Counted from the stretch's first letter, positions 7,952-17,285 are shown. The stretch: DNA of 63,456 nt from Anaerolineales bacterium (GCA_024763275.1 JANTFT010000001.1:1-63456); one strand, 5' to 3'. Notes: generated by a model from the letters alone, not told the origin. Translations and numbers: made by a program.

Positions 7952-10900
7952 ATGAGTTATCCTATTACTAAAACAAAAATCATTCCCCCCAGACGGCATC
8001 AAGGTCTTCTCAGCCGCCCGAGGCTGTTAAGCATGCTGGATGACCTGTTGGAATACCGGCTGACCCTGATTGCTGCGCCAGCAGGTTATGGTAAGACCTC
8101 TTTGCTGGTGGATCTGGTCGATACGGTGGAATATCCCATTTGCTGGCTGGCACTGGATCAGCACGACCTTGATCCTCTTCGCTTTGCTCATTACTTCATT
8201 GCTGCGATCCAACAGCAATTCCCGGACTTTGGAGAGCCTTCCAGGTCACTGCTCGACAATCTAGAAGTGAGCGATCTGGGGAGCGAGCAAATCCTTCACA
8301 CTATCATCAATGATCTGTTTGACCACGTTCAGGAGCATTTTGCCCTGGTGTTGGACGATTTCCATTTAATTGACAGCAGTCCAGATATCAACCGCTTCAT
8401 CAACCGCTTTGTCCAGGAAATGGACGAGAACTGCCACCTGGTGATTGCAACCCGTTCCCTGCTCAGCCTGCCAGATCTGCCGCTGATGATCGGACGCTCC
8501 GAGGTACAGGGTTTGAGTTTTGAAGAGCTGGTCTTCCTCCCCGAAGAGATCAGGGATCTGTTCCGGCTCAGATACCAACAGACGATCAGTGATCAGGAAA
8601 TAGAACAGATTGTAGATGAAAGCGAGGGCTGGATCACAGGTCTCTTGCTTACTGCAGAAACTGCTCAGCAGGGATTAACAGACCAGGGCCGGGCAGCCCG
8701 GGCAGCTGGGGTCGATCTGTATGATTATCTGGCCCGGCAGGTCCTGGACCACCAGCTTCCCGAAATGCAGGATTTTCTGCTCAGGACCTCCCTGCTGGAG
8801 GAATTCAACGCTGAACTCTGCCAGCAAGTGCTTGGTGATCCTGAGGGACACTCCACCTGGGAAGACCTGATCCAGCATCTGCTCCAAAAGAATCTCTTCA
8901 TCCAACCTGTTGACAGTGAAGGCACCTGGCTGCGCTATCATCAGCTCTTCCGCGATTTTCTGCAGCAGCATTTCAAGAAGCTTTATCCCGGGCAGGCTAG
9001 AGACCTGCTTCAACGATTGGTGGATGTTTACCGGGATCGCCGATGGTTTGAGAAGGCTTATACCACCTGCCTGCAGCTCGGCGATGAACAGCTGGTAGCA
9101 GATTACATCGATTCTGTCAGCAGTTTCCTGTTTCACAGCGGGCAGATATACGTGCTGAAATCCTGGTTGGATGAACTATCTCCTGATCTGGTTGAGAATA
9201 ACCCGGGTTTGCTGGGCAATAGAGGCGCTCTTGCTAGTATGACCGGGGATCCAGAATCGGGATTGCGAATGTTAAATCGGGCAGTGGCGTGTTTGTCTCC
9301 AGAGGAAGATCCTGTCCTTTATTCGCAGTTACTCATTCGCAGGGCAAGCAGCCACCGTATGCTAGGTAGTTATCAGTTGGGTTTGGATGATGCTTTCAGT
9401 GCCCTGGAGCTAGTAGGGAGTAAACAGGAAGGGAAAAACCTCCTGGCAAGGGCAGAAAGTGAAATCGGACTGAATATGCTGCGAATGGGGTTGAATCAAG
9501 ACGCAAAAGAACATCTTGAAATATCATTGAATTCTTACTTAGACCAGGACGACCAACAAAATGGCGCATTTGTGCAGATGGATCTGGGTTTGATAGAGAT
9601 GAATGAAGGCAGGTATAATTCTGCCCGATCCCTCTACCAACAGGCATACCGGCTCTGGGGAAAACTGGGTAACTTTACTCAATTGGCCGGCCTATGCAAC
9701 AACCTGGGTGTGCTGGATCATCTGACAGGTAAGTTCCTGGAAGCGTTTGATTGGTTTTCCAGGGGGCTTGATTATGCCCGCCAAACCAGCAACCAGCGGG
9801 GAACTGCTTTTATCATGGCCAGCCTGGCAGACCTGGCCCGGGATCTAGGGGCGCTTTCCACAGCAGAGGCTTATCTCAATCAATCGAACACGATCGCTCA
9901 AGAAACCGGGGACACCTCTCTACAGATGTATTTGCTACTGACAATGTCTGCCCTCGCCAGAAGGAGAGGGGAATTGAGATTGTCCAGGGAGTATCTGGAT
10001 GCAGCAGGAAACCAGCTTGGAGATTCCCTTGCTGGTTACGAAAAGGGGAGATATCATCTGGAGAACGGATTGCTGTTAATGGAGGAGGACCTTCTGGAAC
10101 AGGTGTATCCTGAATTCGAGAAGGCCTGGAGGATCTTCGCAAAGATCAAACTGCCAGTGGAAACTGGCCTGGCTCTGGTCCAGCTGGCCAGGATCAACTG
10201 CTTGAGAGCTGAAACAGCACAGGCGGAACGCAAACTGGAGTCTGTCCGGGAAATCATCCGTTCCCTGGGTACGATCCGGCCTCTGGTTCCAGCTGTTTCA
10301 GTGCAGGATGATTTGTTGACCTGTCTGGAGGAGCACCTGCCGGGGGATCCATTTACCAGAGAGCTGGTCCGGGAAGTCAGCGCTTTCAAGTCTCATCTGC
10401 CCGGTATACTGGAAAAGCTGGAATTCAATATCCTGCCAGTTGACAGCACTCATCAACCGCTGCTGGACATTACCGCAATGGGACGGGTCAGCGTAAAAAG
10501 CAAGGGCGAATTAATATCAGCCCCGGAGTGGACGAAACAGAAAAAAGTCCGGGAGCTGTTCTTTTATCTTTTGAGCTATCCGGAAGGGGCCAGCAGAGAT
10601 GAGATCTGCCTTGAATTCTGGCCGGATAGCCGACCGGAGCAACTCAAGAAACAATTCAAAAACGCCCTGTACCGCTTGAGAAGGGCCGTTGGTAAGGATA
10701 CGATCCTGTATCACCCGCCCACCAGGCTGTATCATTTCAACAGGTCGCTTGATTACCGCTATGATGTAGAGGAATTCTACAAATCTCTGGATCTGGCTCA
10801 GGATGAAGAAGATCCAGAACGCAAGTACAGATTGCTGTGTGCGGCGGCTGACCTATATCAGCATCCTTTCGGTCCTTCCCTGGAAGGGATCTGGGCCGGT

Positions 10901-11191
10901 CCGGTCCGTTACCGGCTTTCCCTGGATTATGAACGGATCATGTTAGCAATTGCCCAAGAACAGCTTTCCCGGGACAGAGTTGATTCTGCCTTGCAGACTC
11001 TTGAAAAACTGCTGGTGGCTGTACCGGATCAGGAAATAGCCTGGAGGATGGCTATGCGTTCCTATGCGCTGAAAAGTGACCGATCAGGAATCGAGCGGAC
11101 CTATCAGCGCTGCCGCCAGGCCCTGGCCCAGGAGCTCGACGCCGAACCTTCCGCAGACACTCTTGCTCTTTACCGGGAATTGATGGCCTGA
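7952..11191 (+). CDS. MalT-like STAND ATPase regulator with SARP/BTAD C-terminus
   Basis: A 1079-residue regulator. Residues 1-300 are a MalT-type STAND NTPase: the N-terminal KTKIIPPRR motif, Walker A APAGYGKTS (43-50) and Walker B LVLDDFHLID. Residues about 350-830 are TPR-like helical repeats. Unlike MalT it has no LuxR helix-turn-helix. The C-terminus (about 850-1079) is instead an OmpR-like winged helix (KVRELFFYLL ... EICLEFWPD ... LRRAVG) followed by a bacterial transcriptional activator domain ending in ALAQELDAEPSADTLALYRELM. Such proteins switch on target promoters when a ligand or partner triggers nucleotide-dependent oligomerisation. It lies immediately upstream of, and co-directional with, the small-peptide cluster at 11333-14401, its most likely target. 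Confidence 0.9.
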   Translation: MSYPITKTKIIPPRRHQGLLSRPRLLSMLDDLLEYRLTLIAAPAGYGKTSLLVDLVDTVEYPICWLALDQHDLDPLRFAHYFIAAIQQQFPDFGEPSRSLLDNLEVSDLGSEQILHTIINDLFDHVQEHFALVLDDFHLIDSSPDINRFINRFVQEMDENCHLVIATRSLLSLPDLPLMIGRSEVQGLSFEELVFLPEEIRDLFRLRYQQTISDQEIEQIVDESEGWITGLLLTAETAQQGLTDQGRAARAAGVDLYDYLARQVLDHQLPEMQDFLLRTSLLEEFNAELCQQVLGDPEGHSTWEDLIQHLLQKNLFIQPVDSEGTWLRYHQLFRDFLQQHFKKLYPGQARDLLQRLVDVYRDRRWFEKAYTTCLQLGDEQLVADYIDSVSSFLFHSGQIYVLKSWLDELSPDLVENNPGLLGNRGALASMTGDPESGLRMLNRAVACLSPEEDPVLYSQLLIRRASSHRMLGSYQLGLDDAFSALELVGSKQEGKNLLARAESEIGLNMLRMGLNQDAKEHLEISLNSYLDQDDQQNGAFVQMDLGLIEMNEGRYNSARSLYQQAYRLWGKLGNFTQLAGLCNNLGVLDHLTGKFLEAFDWFSRGLDYARQTSNQRGTAFIMASLADLARDLGALSTAEAYLNQSNTIAQETGDTSLQMYLLLTMSALARRRGELRLSREYLDAAGNQLGDSLAGYEKGRYHLENGLLLMEEDLLEQVYPEFEKAWRIFAKIKLPVETGLALVQLARINCLRAETAQAERKLESVREIIRSLGTIRPLVPAVSVQDDLLTCLEEHLPGDPFTRELVREVSAFKSHLPGILEKLEFNILPVDSTHQPLLDITAMGRVSVKSKGELISAPEWTKQKKVRELFFYLLSYPEGASRDEICLEFWPDSRPEQLKKQFKNALYRLRRAVGKDTILYHPPTRLYHFNRSLDYRYDVEEFYKSLDLAQDEEDPERKYRLLCAAADLYQHPFGPSLEGIWAGPVRYRLSLDYERIMLAIAQEQLSRDRVDSALQTLEKLLVAVPDQEIAWRMAMRSYALKSDRSGIERTYQRCRQALAQELDAEPSADTLALYRELMA

Positions 11192-11255
11192 TTCTTATTC
11201 CAGCTCGCTGAAAGAACACTCCCTTTCATAATTGATGGTAATTATTGCATTAAAA

Positions 11256-11274
11256 GAGACCCTTGAGGAGACCC
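11256..11274 (+). promoter_or_regulatory. direct repeat GAGACCC x2, possible activator site
   Basis: Two perfect GAGACCC heptamers with a 12-bp period lie about 60 bp upstream of the peptide gene at 11333. SARP-type activators typically bind heptameric direct repeats spaced about one helical turn, so this may be the site for the upstream regulator. This is inference only. Confidence 0.3.
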
Positions 11275-11332
11275 CGGGGGCTGATAATTTACGTGTTGCT
11301 ATTCAATTATGACCTAAGAAAAGGTGGTAGAA

Positions 11333-11479
11333 ATGAAGAATATCATCCAGAAACTCTTCTTATCAGCTGGCAAGATCGAGAAGCGCCATATCCAGGTCCT
11401 GATGGTCCTGATTGTGCTCAGTATGCTGGTGCTCGGCGCCGGCGCGCCCGGTATGGATAGTGGGGGTGGTGGCTGGTAG
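11333..11479 (+). CDS. 48-residue membrane-spanning peptide with Gly-rich tail
   Basis: A short gene with ribosome-binding site AAGGTGG 6 nt before the ATG. Its stop codon directly abuts the start of the next gene (TAG then ATG), so coexpression is near certain. The peptide has a basic amphipathic N-terminus (MKNIIQKLFLSAGKIEKRH), one hydrophobic segment (VLMVLIVLSMLVLG) and the tail APGMDSGGGGW. No family was recognised. By size and layout it could be a signalling-peptide precursor, a membrane-protein accessory subunit or a modified peptide. The charge asymmetry suggests the Gly-rich tail faces outside. Confidence 0.65.
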   Translation: MKNIIQKLFLSAGKIEKRHIQVLMVLIVLSMLVLGAGAPGMDSGGGGW

Positions 11480-12073
11480 ATGATCCTTATACTGGGTATA
11501 GCCGCCGGCTGGTTGTGCGGTCTGACCCGGTCCTGGATCACAGGCCAGCCCTACCGAGTACCAGAATTTAGAAAGATCTGGCTGATAGTAGCCGCGGTCT
11601 TACCGCAGCTGCTGATTTTCCAGATCCCCTTTACCGCAAGGTGGTTTTCCAGCACCTGGGCAGCTGCTGTGCTGGTAGCTTCCCAGCTGGTTCTGCTGAT
11701 TTTCGTCTGGTACAACAGAGACCGGGTCGGGGTCCTCGTTCTGGGGTTGGGCCTGGTGTTGAACCTGGTGGTGATCCTGTTCAATGGGGGTTTAATGCCC
11801 ATTGCGCCCGAAACGGCCCAGGCTCTTTTTCCAGAGGTCCCGTTCTCTGTCTGGCAGATTGGGACCCGTCCAGGCAGAAGCAAAAATATCCTGCTCCCGG
11901 TAGGGGATACCCGTCTGGCCTGGTTATCTGATTCCATCCTGCTGCCGGAATGGTTTCCCTGGAACCGGGCATTAAGCCCCGGAGATCTATTGATCGTTCT
12001 GGGGGTATTCTGGCTGCTGGCTGTTGAAAATCCGGAGAAGTCCAGACTGTCAAAAGCCTTGCCAGTTGATTAA
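11480..12073 (+). CDS. DUF5317-like polytopic membrane protein
   Basis: A 197-residue hydrophobic protein with about five membrane segments. The motif LFNGGLMPIAPE (about residues 94-105) and the TRLAWLSD segment resemble DUF5317 proteins of Chloroflexota and Firmicutes, whose function is not known to me. It starts directly after the stop of the 48-residue peptide, and an NHLP-like gene follows 23 bp downstream. A role in export, processing or sensing of the adjacent peptide is possible but unproven. Confidence 0.7.
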   Translation: MILILGIAAGWLCGLTRSWITGQPYRVPEFRKIWLIVAAVLPQLLIFQIPFTARWFSSTWAAAVLVASQLVLLIFVWYNRDRVGVLVLGLGLVLNLVVILFNGGLMPIAPETAQALFPEVPFSVWQIGTRPGRSKNILLPVGDTRLAWLSDSILLPEWFPWNRALSPGDLLIVLGVFWLLAVENPEKSRLSKALPVD

Positions 12074-12096
12074 TCCTGAATTGAAAATTAAAGGAT

Positions 12097-12444
12097 GTGA
12101 CCATGTTAATCGGAACAATGCCCCAAATAACTCCAAGGAAAAGAAAACATTCTCTCGAACACCATCCCTCCAGCGTGATCAGCCGTTTGCTGGCTGCGGC
12201 AGTGATCAATAAAGGATTTCGCGATCTGTTGTTGTCAGATCCTGCCCAAGCCCTGGCCCAGGGTTTCAACGGCGAAAAGTTCCAGCTCAATTACGATCAA
12301 AAAGCCCTGGTTCTTTCCATCCGGGCTGAAAAGTTGAGCGATTTCGCGCTGCAGCTTGTCTCGGGGCAGGCAGAGGAACCGGCTGGAAGCAGCAGCGAAT
12401 GGGTTCCGGTCAACCAGCCAGCTTTTATGCTCCATGCAAAATAA
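12097..12444 (+). CDS. NHLP-clan (Os1348-like) small protein, RiPP-leader-like
   Basis: A 115-residue protein. Residues about 26-90 (SVISRLLAAAVINKGFRDLLL, SDPAQALAQGF, AEKLSDFALQLV) resemble the nitrile-hydratase-like leader peptide clan, in which a short alpha-helical domain with F-R-x-x-L-L-x-D-P-x-x-A-L precedes a core peptide. Here the segment after the domain is short and has no Cys or Thr array, so a modified product is doubtful; the domain may instead serve as a signalling or adaptor module. It overlaps the start of the HD-GYP gene. An alternative start is ATG at 12103. Confidence 0.6.
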   Translation: MTMLIGTMPQITPRKRKHSLEHHPSSVISRLLAAAVINKGFRDLLLSDPAQALAQGFNGEKFQLNYDQKALVLSIRAEKLSDFALQLVSGQAEEPAGSSSEWVPVNQPAFMLHAK

Positions 12445-14401
12445 CCTGACCTGCCCTGGAGAACAAATCGCTGGTATGCAGATGTCGTTGACCCAGAAAG
12501 TCCTTTCCTCCAGCCCGATCTTGGTTGAATCACTCTCTTCCGGTGCGGCTCCGGTTCTGATCTTGATTGCTGACCAAAAGGGTGTGATCCAGTTTATTGA
12601 GGGGGATTTACCCCTCAATATCAACCTGGCGACCAGAAAAGCCGTCGGCAAATCCCTTTACAGGGTTTTTTCAGATTTTCCAGGCATACTTGACATTCTG
12701 AAAATGGCCCTGGAGGGGAACCAAGCCAGGACTGTGACCGATAACGGTATTCAACAGTGGGAATGGCGGTTCTATCCTTTTAAAACCCATCAAAAAGTGC
12801 CTGAAGGTTTAATTGGAATAGCGTTTGACTTTTCCTTCCAGCAGGAGCTGTGGCTTAAAAGCGCGTTAATGGATGCTGCTGCAGCTCTCAGAAAGGCCAG
12901 TATACTCGAAGAGATGCCCCCGATCATCGGCGAGCAATTGCGCCAGCAGTTGGACGTTAACCAGGTATTCCTGGTCCTGGGTTCTCCCCCGAAACACCCC
13001 TATGAACTTTACTTTTCCTGGTGTAAGAAGGAGCTGGATGCTGGCTTGGGTGAAACCCTGGAAGGGATCCTGATCGATCCCCAGTTCAATAAAGAGCTCA
13101 GCGGTAAATGGCGAGATCAAAAACATTACCCCCCGCAACTGAAGTCCGCTGGTTTACATGGCTTTCCAATGGTCGTCCACAAGGAATTGCTGGGCACTTT
13201 ATGGGTAGGTCGTCAAAAGCCCTTCAGCGAGGTGGAATCCCGCCTGATCGATGGGATCGCAGATATGGCCGCAAGCGCATTTCAGCGGGCAGGACGGCAT
13301 GAACTCACCCAGCTCCGTTTGGGGCGCTTGGCATCTCTTCATGCCATTGATCAGGCTATCTCGGGGAGTTTTAATCTCGACCTGACCCTGCATATTATCT
13401 TGGACCAGGTTATCTCTCAGCTGAAAGTAGATGCTGCCGATGTTTTTCTGGTCGACCCAATCTCACAGGAAGCCACTTATGCAGAGGGCAGGGGATTCCA
13501 GCGTTATAAGCCCCGGGCTGGCGCGACCCAGATCAGGGAATCTTTGGTCTGGCGCGTATTGAAAAAGCGCGATCTGATAGCAATCCCTGATTTATATGGA
13601 GAATCCCCCAGTTTATACCGGGGGAGAATGTTTGCCCTGGAAGATTTCCGGTCCTATTATGGGGTCCCATTAATTGCTAAAGGCAAGGTCCTGGGGGTGC
13701 TGGAAGTCTTCAATAGGAAGCCGCTCCATGTGGATGATGAGTGGTTCGATTTTCTGAGGGCTCTGGGTACGCAGGCAGCCATCGCCATGGATAATGCCGC
13801 CCTGGTCGAGAACTTGAGGCGCTCGAACTTGGAGCTGGATTTGGCCTACAACTCCACCCTGGAAGGCTGGGTCCGGGCCCTGGATCTGCGCGATAGGATC
13901 ACTGGCGACCATACCCATCGGGTAGTGGAGCGAACCCTGAAATTGGCCCAAGCCGTGGATATCCCTGACCGACAGCTGATCCATGTCCGGCGTGGTGCGC
14001 TTTTACATGACATTGGCAAGCTGGTTGTGCCTGACACCATCCTTAATAAAAAAGGACCGCTGACCGTCGAGGAGCGAACCCTGATTGAAAAACACCCCAT
14101 CTATGCTCGAGAGATCCTGGAGCCGATCGAATTCCTGCGCCCGGCCCTGCCGATTCCATACTTTCATCATGAAAAATGGGATGGCAGTGGCTATCCGGAT
14201 GGTATCAGTGGAAACCGTATCCCGTTAGCCGCCCGGGTCTTTGCGGTAATCGATGTCTGGGATGCCCTGAGATCACCCCGCCCCTACCGTGATGCCTGGC
14301 CCGAGAAAAAGGTCTACAGGTATATCCAGGAGCAGGCTGGGTCGCATTTTGATCCCCAGATCGTAGATATCTGGAGACGGGTGTTTCAGATCGCGCCCTG
14401 A
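12434..14401 (+). CDS. PAS/GAF sensor with HD-GYP phosphodiesterase domain
   Basis: A 655-residue cytoplasmic sensor. Residues about 35-135 form a PAS-like domain, about 136-290 a degenerate GAF-like region and about 300-455 a clear GAF domain. About 470-655 is an HD-GYP domain with LLHDIGKLVVP near 523 and HHEKWDGSGYPDG near 577, so all expected metal ligands and the GYP signature are present. The family hydrolyses cyclic di-GMP. The ATG at 12434 overlaps the end of the NHLP-like gene by 11 nt, indicating translational coupling. It probably converts the cluster's signal into a c-di-GMP change. Confidence 0.85.
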   Translation: MQNNLTCPGEQIAGMQMSLTQKVLSSSPILVESLSSGAAPVLILIADQKGVIQFIEGDLPLNINLATRKAVGKSLYRVFSDFPGILDILKMALEGNQARTVTDNGIQQWEWRFYPFKTHQKVPEGLIGIAFDFSFQQELWLKSALMDAAAALRKASILEEMPPIIGEQLRQQLDVNQVFLVLGSPPKHPYELYFSWCKKELDAGLGETLEGILIDPQFNKELSGKWRDQKHYPPQLKSAGLHGFPMVVHKELLGTLWVGRQKPFSEVESRLIDGIADMAASAFQRAGRHELTQLRLGRLASLHAIDQAISGSFNLDLTLHIILDQVISQLKVDAADVFLVDPISQEATYAEGRGFQRYKPRAGATQIRESLVWRVLKKRDLIAIPDLYGESPSLYRGRMFALEDFRSYYGVPLIAKGKVLGVLEVFNRKPLHVDDEWFDFLRALGTQAAIAMDNAALVENLRRSNLELDLAYNSTLEGWVRALDLRDRITGDHTHRVVERTLKLAQAVDIPDRQLIHVRRGALLHDIGKLVVPDTILNKKGPLTVEERTLIEKHPIYAREILEPIEFLRPALPIPYFHHEKWDGSGYPDGISGNRIPLAARVFAVIDVWDALRSPRPYRDAWPEKKVYRYIQEQAGSHFDPQIVDIWRRVFQIAP

Positions 14402-14892
14402 CCTTCCCCCTGGGATCGTTCCCTGCTACCGGCTGGAAGGCAGAGCTGATAAAAGTTCAGATCGGACCGATACCGATTGAACCCCCCCCTTTTTTTTGAG
14501 ATTGCCCGTGAGCGCCACCAAGGGCACGCCACCCCAATTGCCAGCCCCCAAATTTAGGCGGAGATCCATTTGCATTGACCCAGGTTCCTTATCTTGCGTA
14601 TGGGTGTAATAGCGACCCCAGCGTGGCCGCGAAGATCCCCGCTTCCTGAACTTCTCCCATTTTCGGATTCCGCACCGCTATCTTGTTGTCGATCTCATAG
14701 ATGACGTCGTAAATGAAATATGCGTATAAATAGAAGCAAAGAGAAACGTAAATATTCCTGGAAAAAAGAACTGACGCCCGTAATTCACAGGCGTCAGTTG
14801 GGGCAATTAAAAAGGTTCCTATATCGGCTTTCTTAAATTACAGCCTTCACCAGAGGGTGTTTTGATAATGCGGGCCGGATGGACTCGATCCT
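14402..14892. other. gene-poor stretch between HD-GYP gene and pilin
   Basis: Convergent intergenic region of about 490 bp. It holds the pilin terminator and a homopolymer run of C and T near 14482-14497. On the minus strand about 50 codons ending near 14597 read like the end of a membrane protein (YLYAYFIYDVIYEID), but there is no start codon, so I treat this as a possible remnant only. Confidence 0.4.
14762..14799 (-). terminator. intrinsic terminator of the pilin transcript
   Basis: A perfect 10-bp stem (AACTGACGCC with GGCGTCAGTT) and 11-nt loop, followed on the minus strand by CTTTTTTC. It lies about 95 bp after the pilin stop codon. Confidence 0.85.
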
Positions 14893-15240
14893 TTAAGGCA
14901 CGTCAGGACAGGACACATCGCCAGCTGCGGTCCAACTGTATGTGTAACTGGTGGGAAGGTCCCGCAGGTAGACTTTGAACTCGGCATCGGTATCACTCGA
15001 TGTGATCACAGCTGCGGTACCGCGAGCCGTGATTGTGTTCGAGGTGTCTTCTGCCAGGTAGATGTCAGCCGCTGACTGCACAACCGCGCATTCAGCTACT
15101 TTTACAGTATCTTCTGCATTGGACCCCACGCCGCTCAGGGTCAGGGTGACGATGCCAAACAGAACGCCCAGGATGGCGATGGTCACCAGCAGCTCTACCA
15201 GGGTGAAGCCTGCTTCGGATTTGAATAATTTGTTGATCAT
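14893..15240 (-). CDS. pilA: type IV major-pilin-like prepilin
   Basis: A 115-residue prepilin with a short basic leader and cleavage motif EAG/FTLVELLVTIAILG, retaining Glu at mature position 5. The cleaved hydrophobic helix is followed by a small globular domain with two Cys residues (CAVV, SCPDVP) that could form the C-terminal disulfide loop. It has a strong ribosome-binding site AGGAGG 9 nt upstream, its own 228-bp upstream gap and a dedicated terminator, all of which suggest high expression as the main pilus subunit. It is the last gene of the pilus cluster. Confidence 0.85.
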   Translation of the reverse strand: MINKLFKSEAGFTLVELLVTIAILGVLFGIVTLTLSGVGSNAEDTVKVAECAVVQSAADIYLAEDTSNTITARGTAAVITSSDTDAEFKVYLRDLPTSYTYSWTAAGDVSCPDVP

Positions 15241-15468
15241 TTGATTAATCCTCCTAATAATATTTAATACACTTGGTTTCTGGATGATTCTGGATTCCCT
15301 CAGGACCAGATAATCACCGATGTATGATGCTATAAGTAAAACATATTTTTACCTGGTGTCACCTTACAGGTGGCTTACAGACGAAACCGATCCTCATCGC
15401 TGCCGGAACGGTTGTCTGGGAATGCCGGGATAGCTTGCTGCTGGGATTGCCAGTCTGGTTTGTATGAA

Positions 15469-16530
15469 TTATTTGATGTTGAGGGCTGCGCGGAAGGCTT
15501 TTTTATCGATCGCATAGGCCAGGGCGTCATCGAAGGAGATCAGGCCGGCCTGGTAGGAGAGCTGCAGACCTCGATCCATGGTCTGCATGCCCTGATCGAC
15601 TCCAGTTTGCATGGTGTTGCCCATTTGATGGGTTTTCCCTTCCCGGATCAAGTTGCGGATGGCAGGACTGGCAACCATGATTTCCATGACCGCTAGGCGG
15701 CCTTTTCCATCCAGTCGCGGGAGCAGACGCTGTGCCAGTACAGCGAGCAGGGTCAGGGAGAGCTGCATGCGGATCTGGTTCTGCTGGTGGGGTGGAAAAG
15801 AATCCACGATGCGGTCGATTGCTTGTGGTGCATTGTTGGTATGCAGGGTAGACATCACCAGGTGGCCAGTCTCAGCAGCTGTGATGCAGGCCGCCATGGT
15901 GTCTGGATCTCTCATTTCCCCGACCAGGATAACATCCGGATCCTGGCGGAGTGATTGGCGGGTGGCAATAGCGAAGGATTCCGTATCAGCACCTAATTCG
16001 CGCTGGGTGATGAAACTGAGCTTGTCTTTGTAGATATATTCAATGGGATCTTCCACGGTGACGATGCGGCGGGAATCCCGCTGATTGATGTATTCGATCA
16101 TGGAGGCCAGGGTGGTAGTTTTACCGCTGCCCGTAGGCCCGGTCACCAGGACCAGACCCTGTTTCTCCAGGGCCAGACTGGCGCAGATCGCTGGCAAACC
16201 CAGCTCCTCCATCCCTGGTATATCCTGGGATACCCTGCGTAATGCCAGGCAGATCTCCCCTTTTTGATAGCTGGCATTGACCCGGAACCTGAGATCATTT
16301 GCTGCCTGGTAAGAAAAGTCAAGCTCTTTCTTTTGCTGGAATTCCTCTTGCTGGGTTTGGGTAGTCATACTCTCGAATGCTTCCCGCAGGTCACCTGCCG
16401 TGAGCGGCCCAGCCCCGGTTACCGGAATGAGCTGGCCGTGGACCCGGATGAAAGGAACCGCCTGGCTTTTAAGATGCAGGTCGGAAGCTCCCTGGTCGTT
16501 CATATAGGGCAGGTAGTCCAGAATAATCAT
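15469..16530 (-). CDS. pilT: twitching motility ATPase PilT
   Basis: A 353-residue hexameric retraction ATPase. Walker A GPTGSGKTTT lies near residues 131-140, followed by the Asp box (TVEDPIEYIY), Walker B (DPDVILVGEMRD) and His box (TGHLVMSTLHTN). The AIRNLIREGKTHQ motif typical of PilT (AIRNLIRE) is present, which separates it from PilB. The ATG at 16530 overlaps the pilD stop as ATGA, which fixes the start over an upstream alternative. It would power pilus retraction and twitching. Confidence 0.93.
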   Translation of the reverse strand: MIILDYLPYMNDQGASDLHLKSQAVPFIRVHGQLIPVTGAGPLTAGDLREAFESMTTQTQQEEFQQKKELDFSYQAANDLRFRVNASYQKGEICLALRRVSQDIPGMEELGLPAICASLALEKQGLVLVTGPTGSGKTTTLASMIEYINQRDSRRIVTVEDPIEYIYKDKLSFITQRELGADTESFAIATRQSLRQDPDVILVGEMRDPDTMAACITAAETGHLVMSTLHTNNAPQAIDRIVDSFPPHQQNQIRMQLSLTLLAVLAQRLLPRLDGKGRLAVMEIMVASPAIRNLIREGKTHQMGNTMQTGVDQGMQTMDRGLQLSYQAGLISFDDALAYAIDKKAFRAALNIK

Positions 16531-17285
16531 CCGCCGACCCTCCTCAGCCACCACTCCAGAATCTGGGTTCCATATAGTAAGGTAACGAACCCTGCCAAGG
16601 CCAGGAAAGGCCCGAAGGCGATCGCGTCCTTTCTTCCTATCTTCTTCAGCGCAAGCAGGATGCCGGCAACCAGTCCGCCGGCAATAAATGCCAGGAACAG
16701 CGTCAAGACGATTTCGGGGAAACCAACCACAACGCCTAGGAAGACGACCAATTTTGCATCTCCCATGCCCATCGCTCCCGGCGCCAGAACAACGATCAAA
16801 AATAAGACCCCGAATCCCACCAGCCCCCCAACCACCGCCAACCAGGGCTTATCCAAGTGCAGGACAGGGATCATTGCCAATCCCACACCGATCGCTGGAT
16901 AGACCAGCAGATTGGGGAGTTTGTGGTGTTCCAGATCAATAATGGCCAGGACGATGAGCAGCGAACTGTAGAGGATGTAGAGGGCAGATGTCCAGCTTGC
17001 CCCAAACCTCAGCCAGGTGAGGACAAATGCCAGGCAGGTAACGATCTCAACGATCAAAGTTCTTGGCGGGATGGGTTTGCGGCAGGTTCTGCAGCGTCCT
17101 TGTAATCCAAGGTAACTGATTATGGGAATCAATTCCAGGAAAGATAATCGTCTTCCGCAATGGTCGCAGTGCGAAGCTGGTGAGATTAACGACCTCCCTT
17201 CTGGCAGGCGGTCCGCTACTACATTTAGAAAGCTGCCTACCGCAGCACCCAGCAGGGAAATGAAAACCAGATTGACAGTATTCAT
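16527..17285 (-). CDS. pilD: prepilin peptidase / N-methyltransferase PilD
   Basis: A 252-residue polytopic aspartyl peptidase. Two CxxC pairs of the cytoplasmic domain (CDHCGRRL, CRTCRKP) are intact, and the catalytic aspartates lie in IIDLEHHKLPN and GMGDAKL. It cleaves the prepilin leaders in this cluster and methylates the new N-terminus. The start overlaps the pilM stop by 4 nt, and the end overlaps pilT by 4 nt. Confidence 0.93.
   Translation of the reverse strand: MNTVNLVFISLLGAAVGSFLNVVADRLPEGRSLISPASHCDHCGRRLSFLELIPIISYLGLQGRCRTCRKPIPPRTLIVEIVTCLAFVLTWLRFGASWTSALYILYSSLLIVLAIIDLEHHKLPNLLVYPAIGVGLAMIPVLHLDKPWLAVVGGLVGFGVLFLIVVLAPGAMGMGDAKLVVFLGVVVGFPEIVLTLFLAFIAGGLVAGILLALKKIGRKDAIAFGPFLALAGFVTLLYGTQILEWWLRRVGG

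Noticed and set aside
14597-14760. Minus-strand reading resembling a membrane protein end (YLYAYFIYDVIYEID)
   Set aside because: No start codon or ribosome-binding site, and its upstream edge runs into the pilin terminator; kept only as a possible remnant in the intergenic note.
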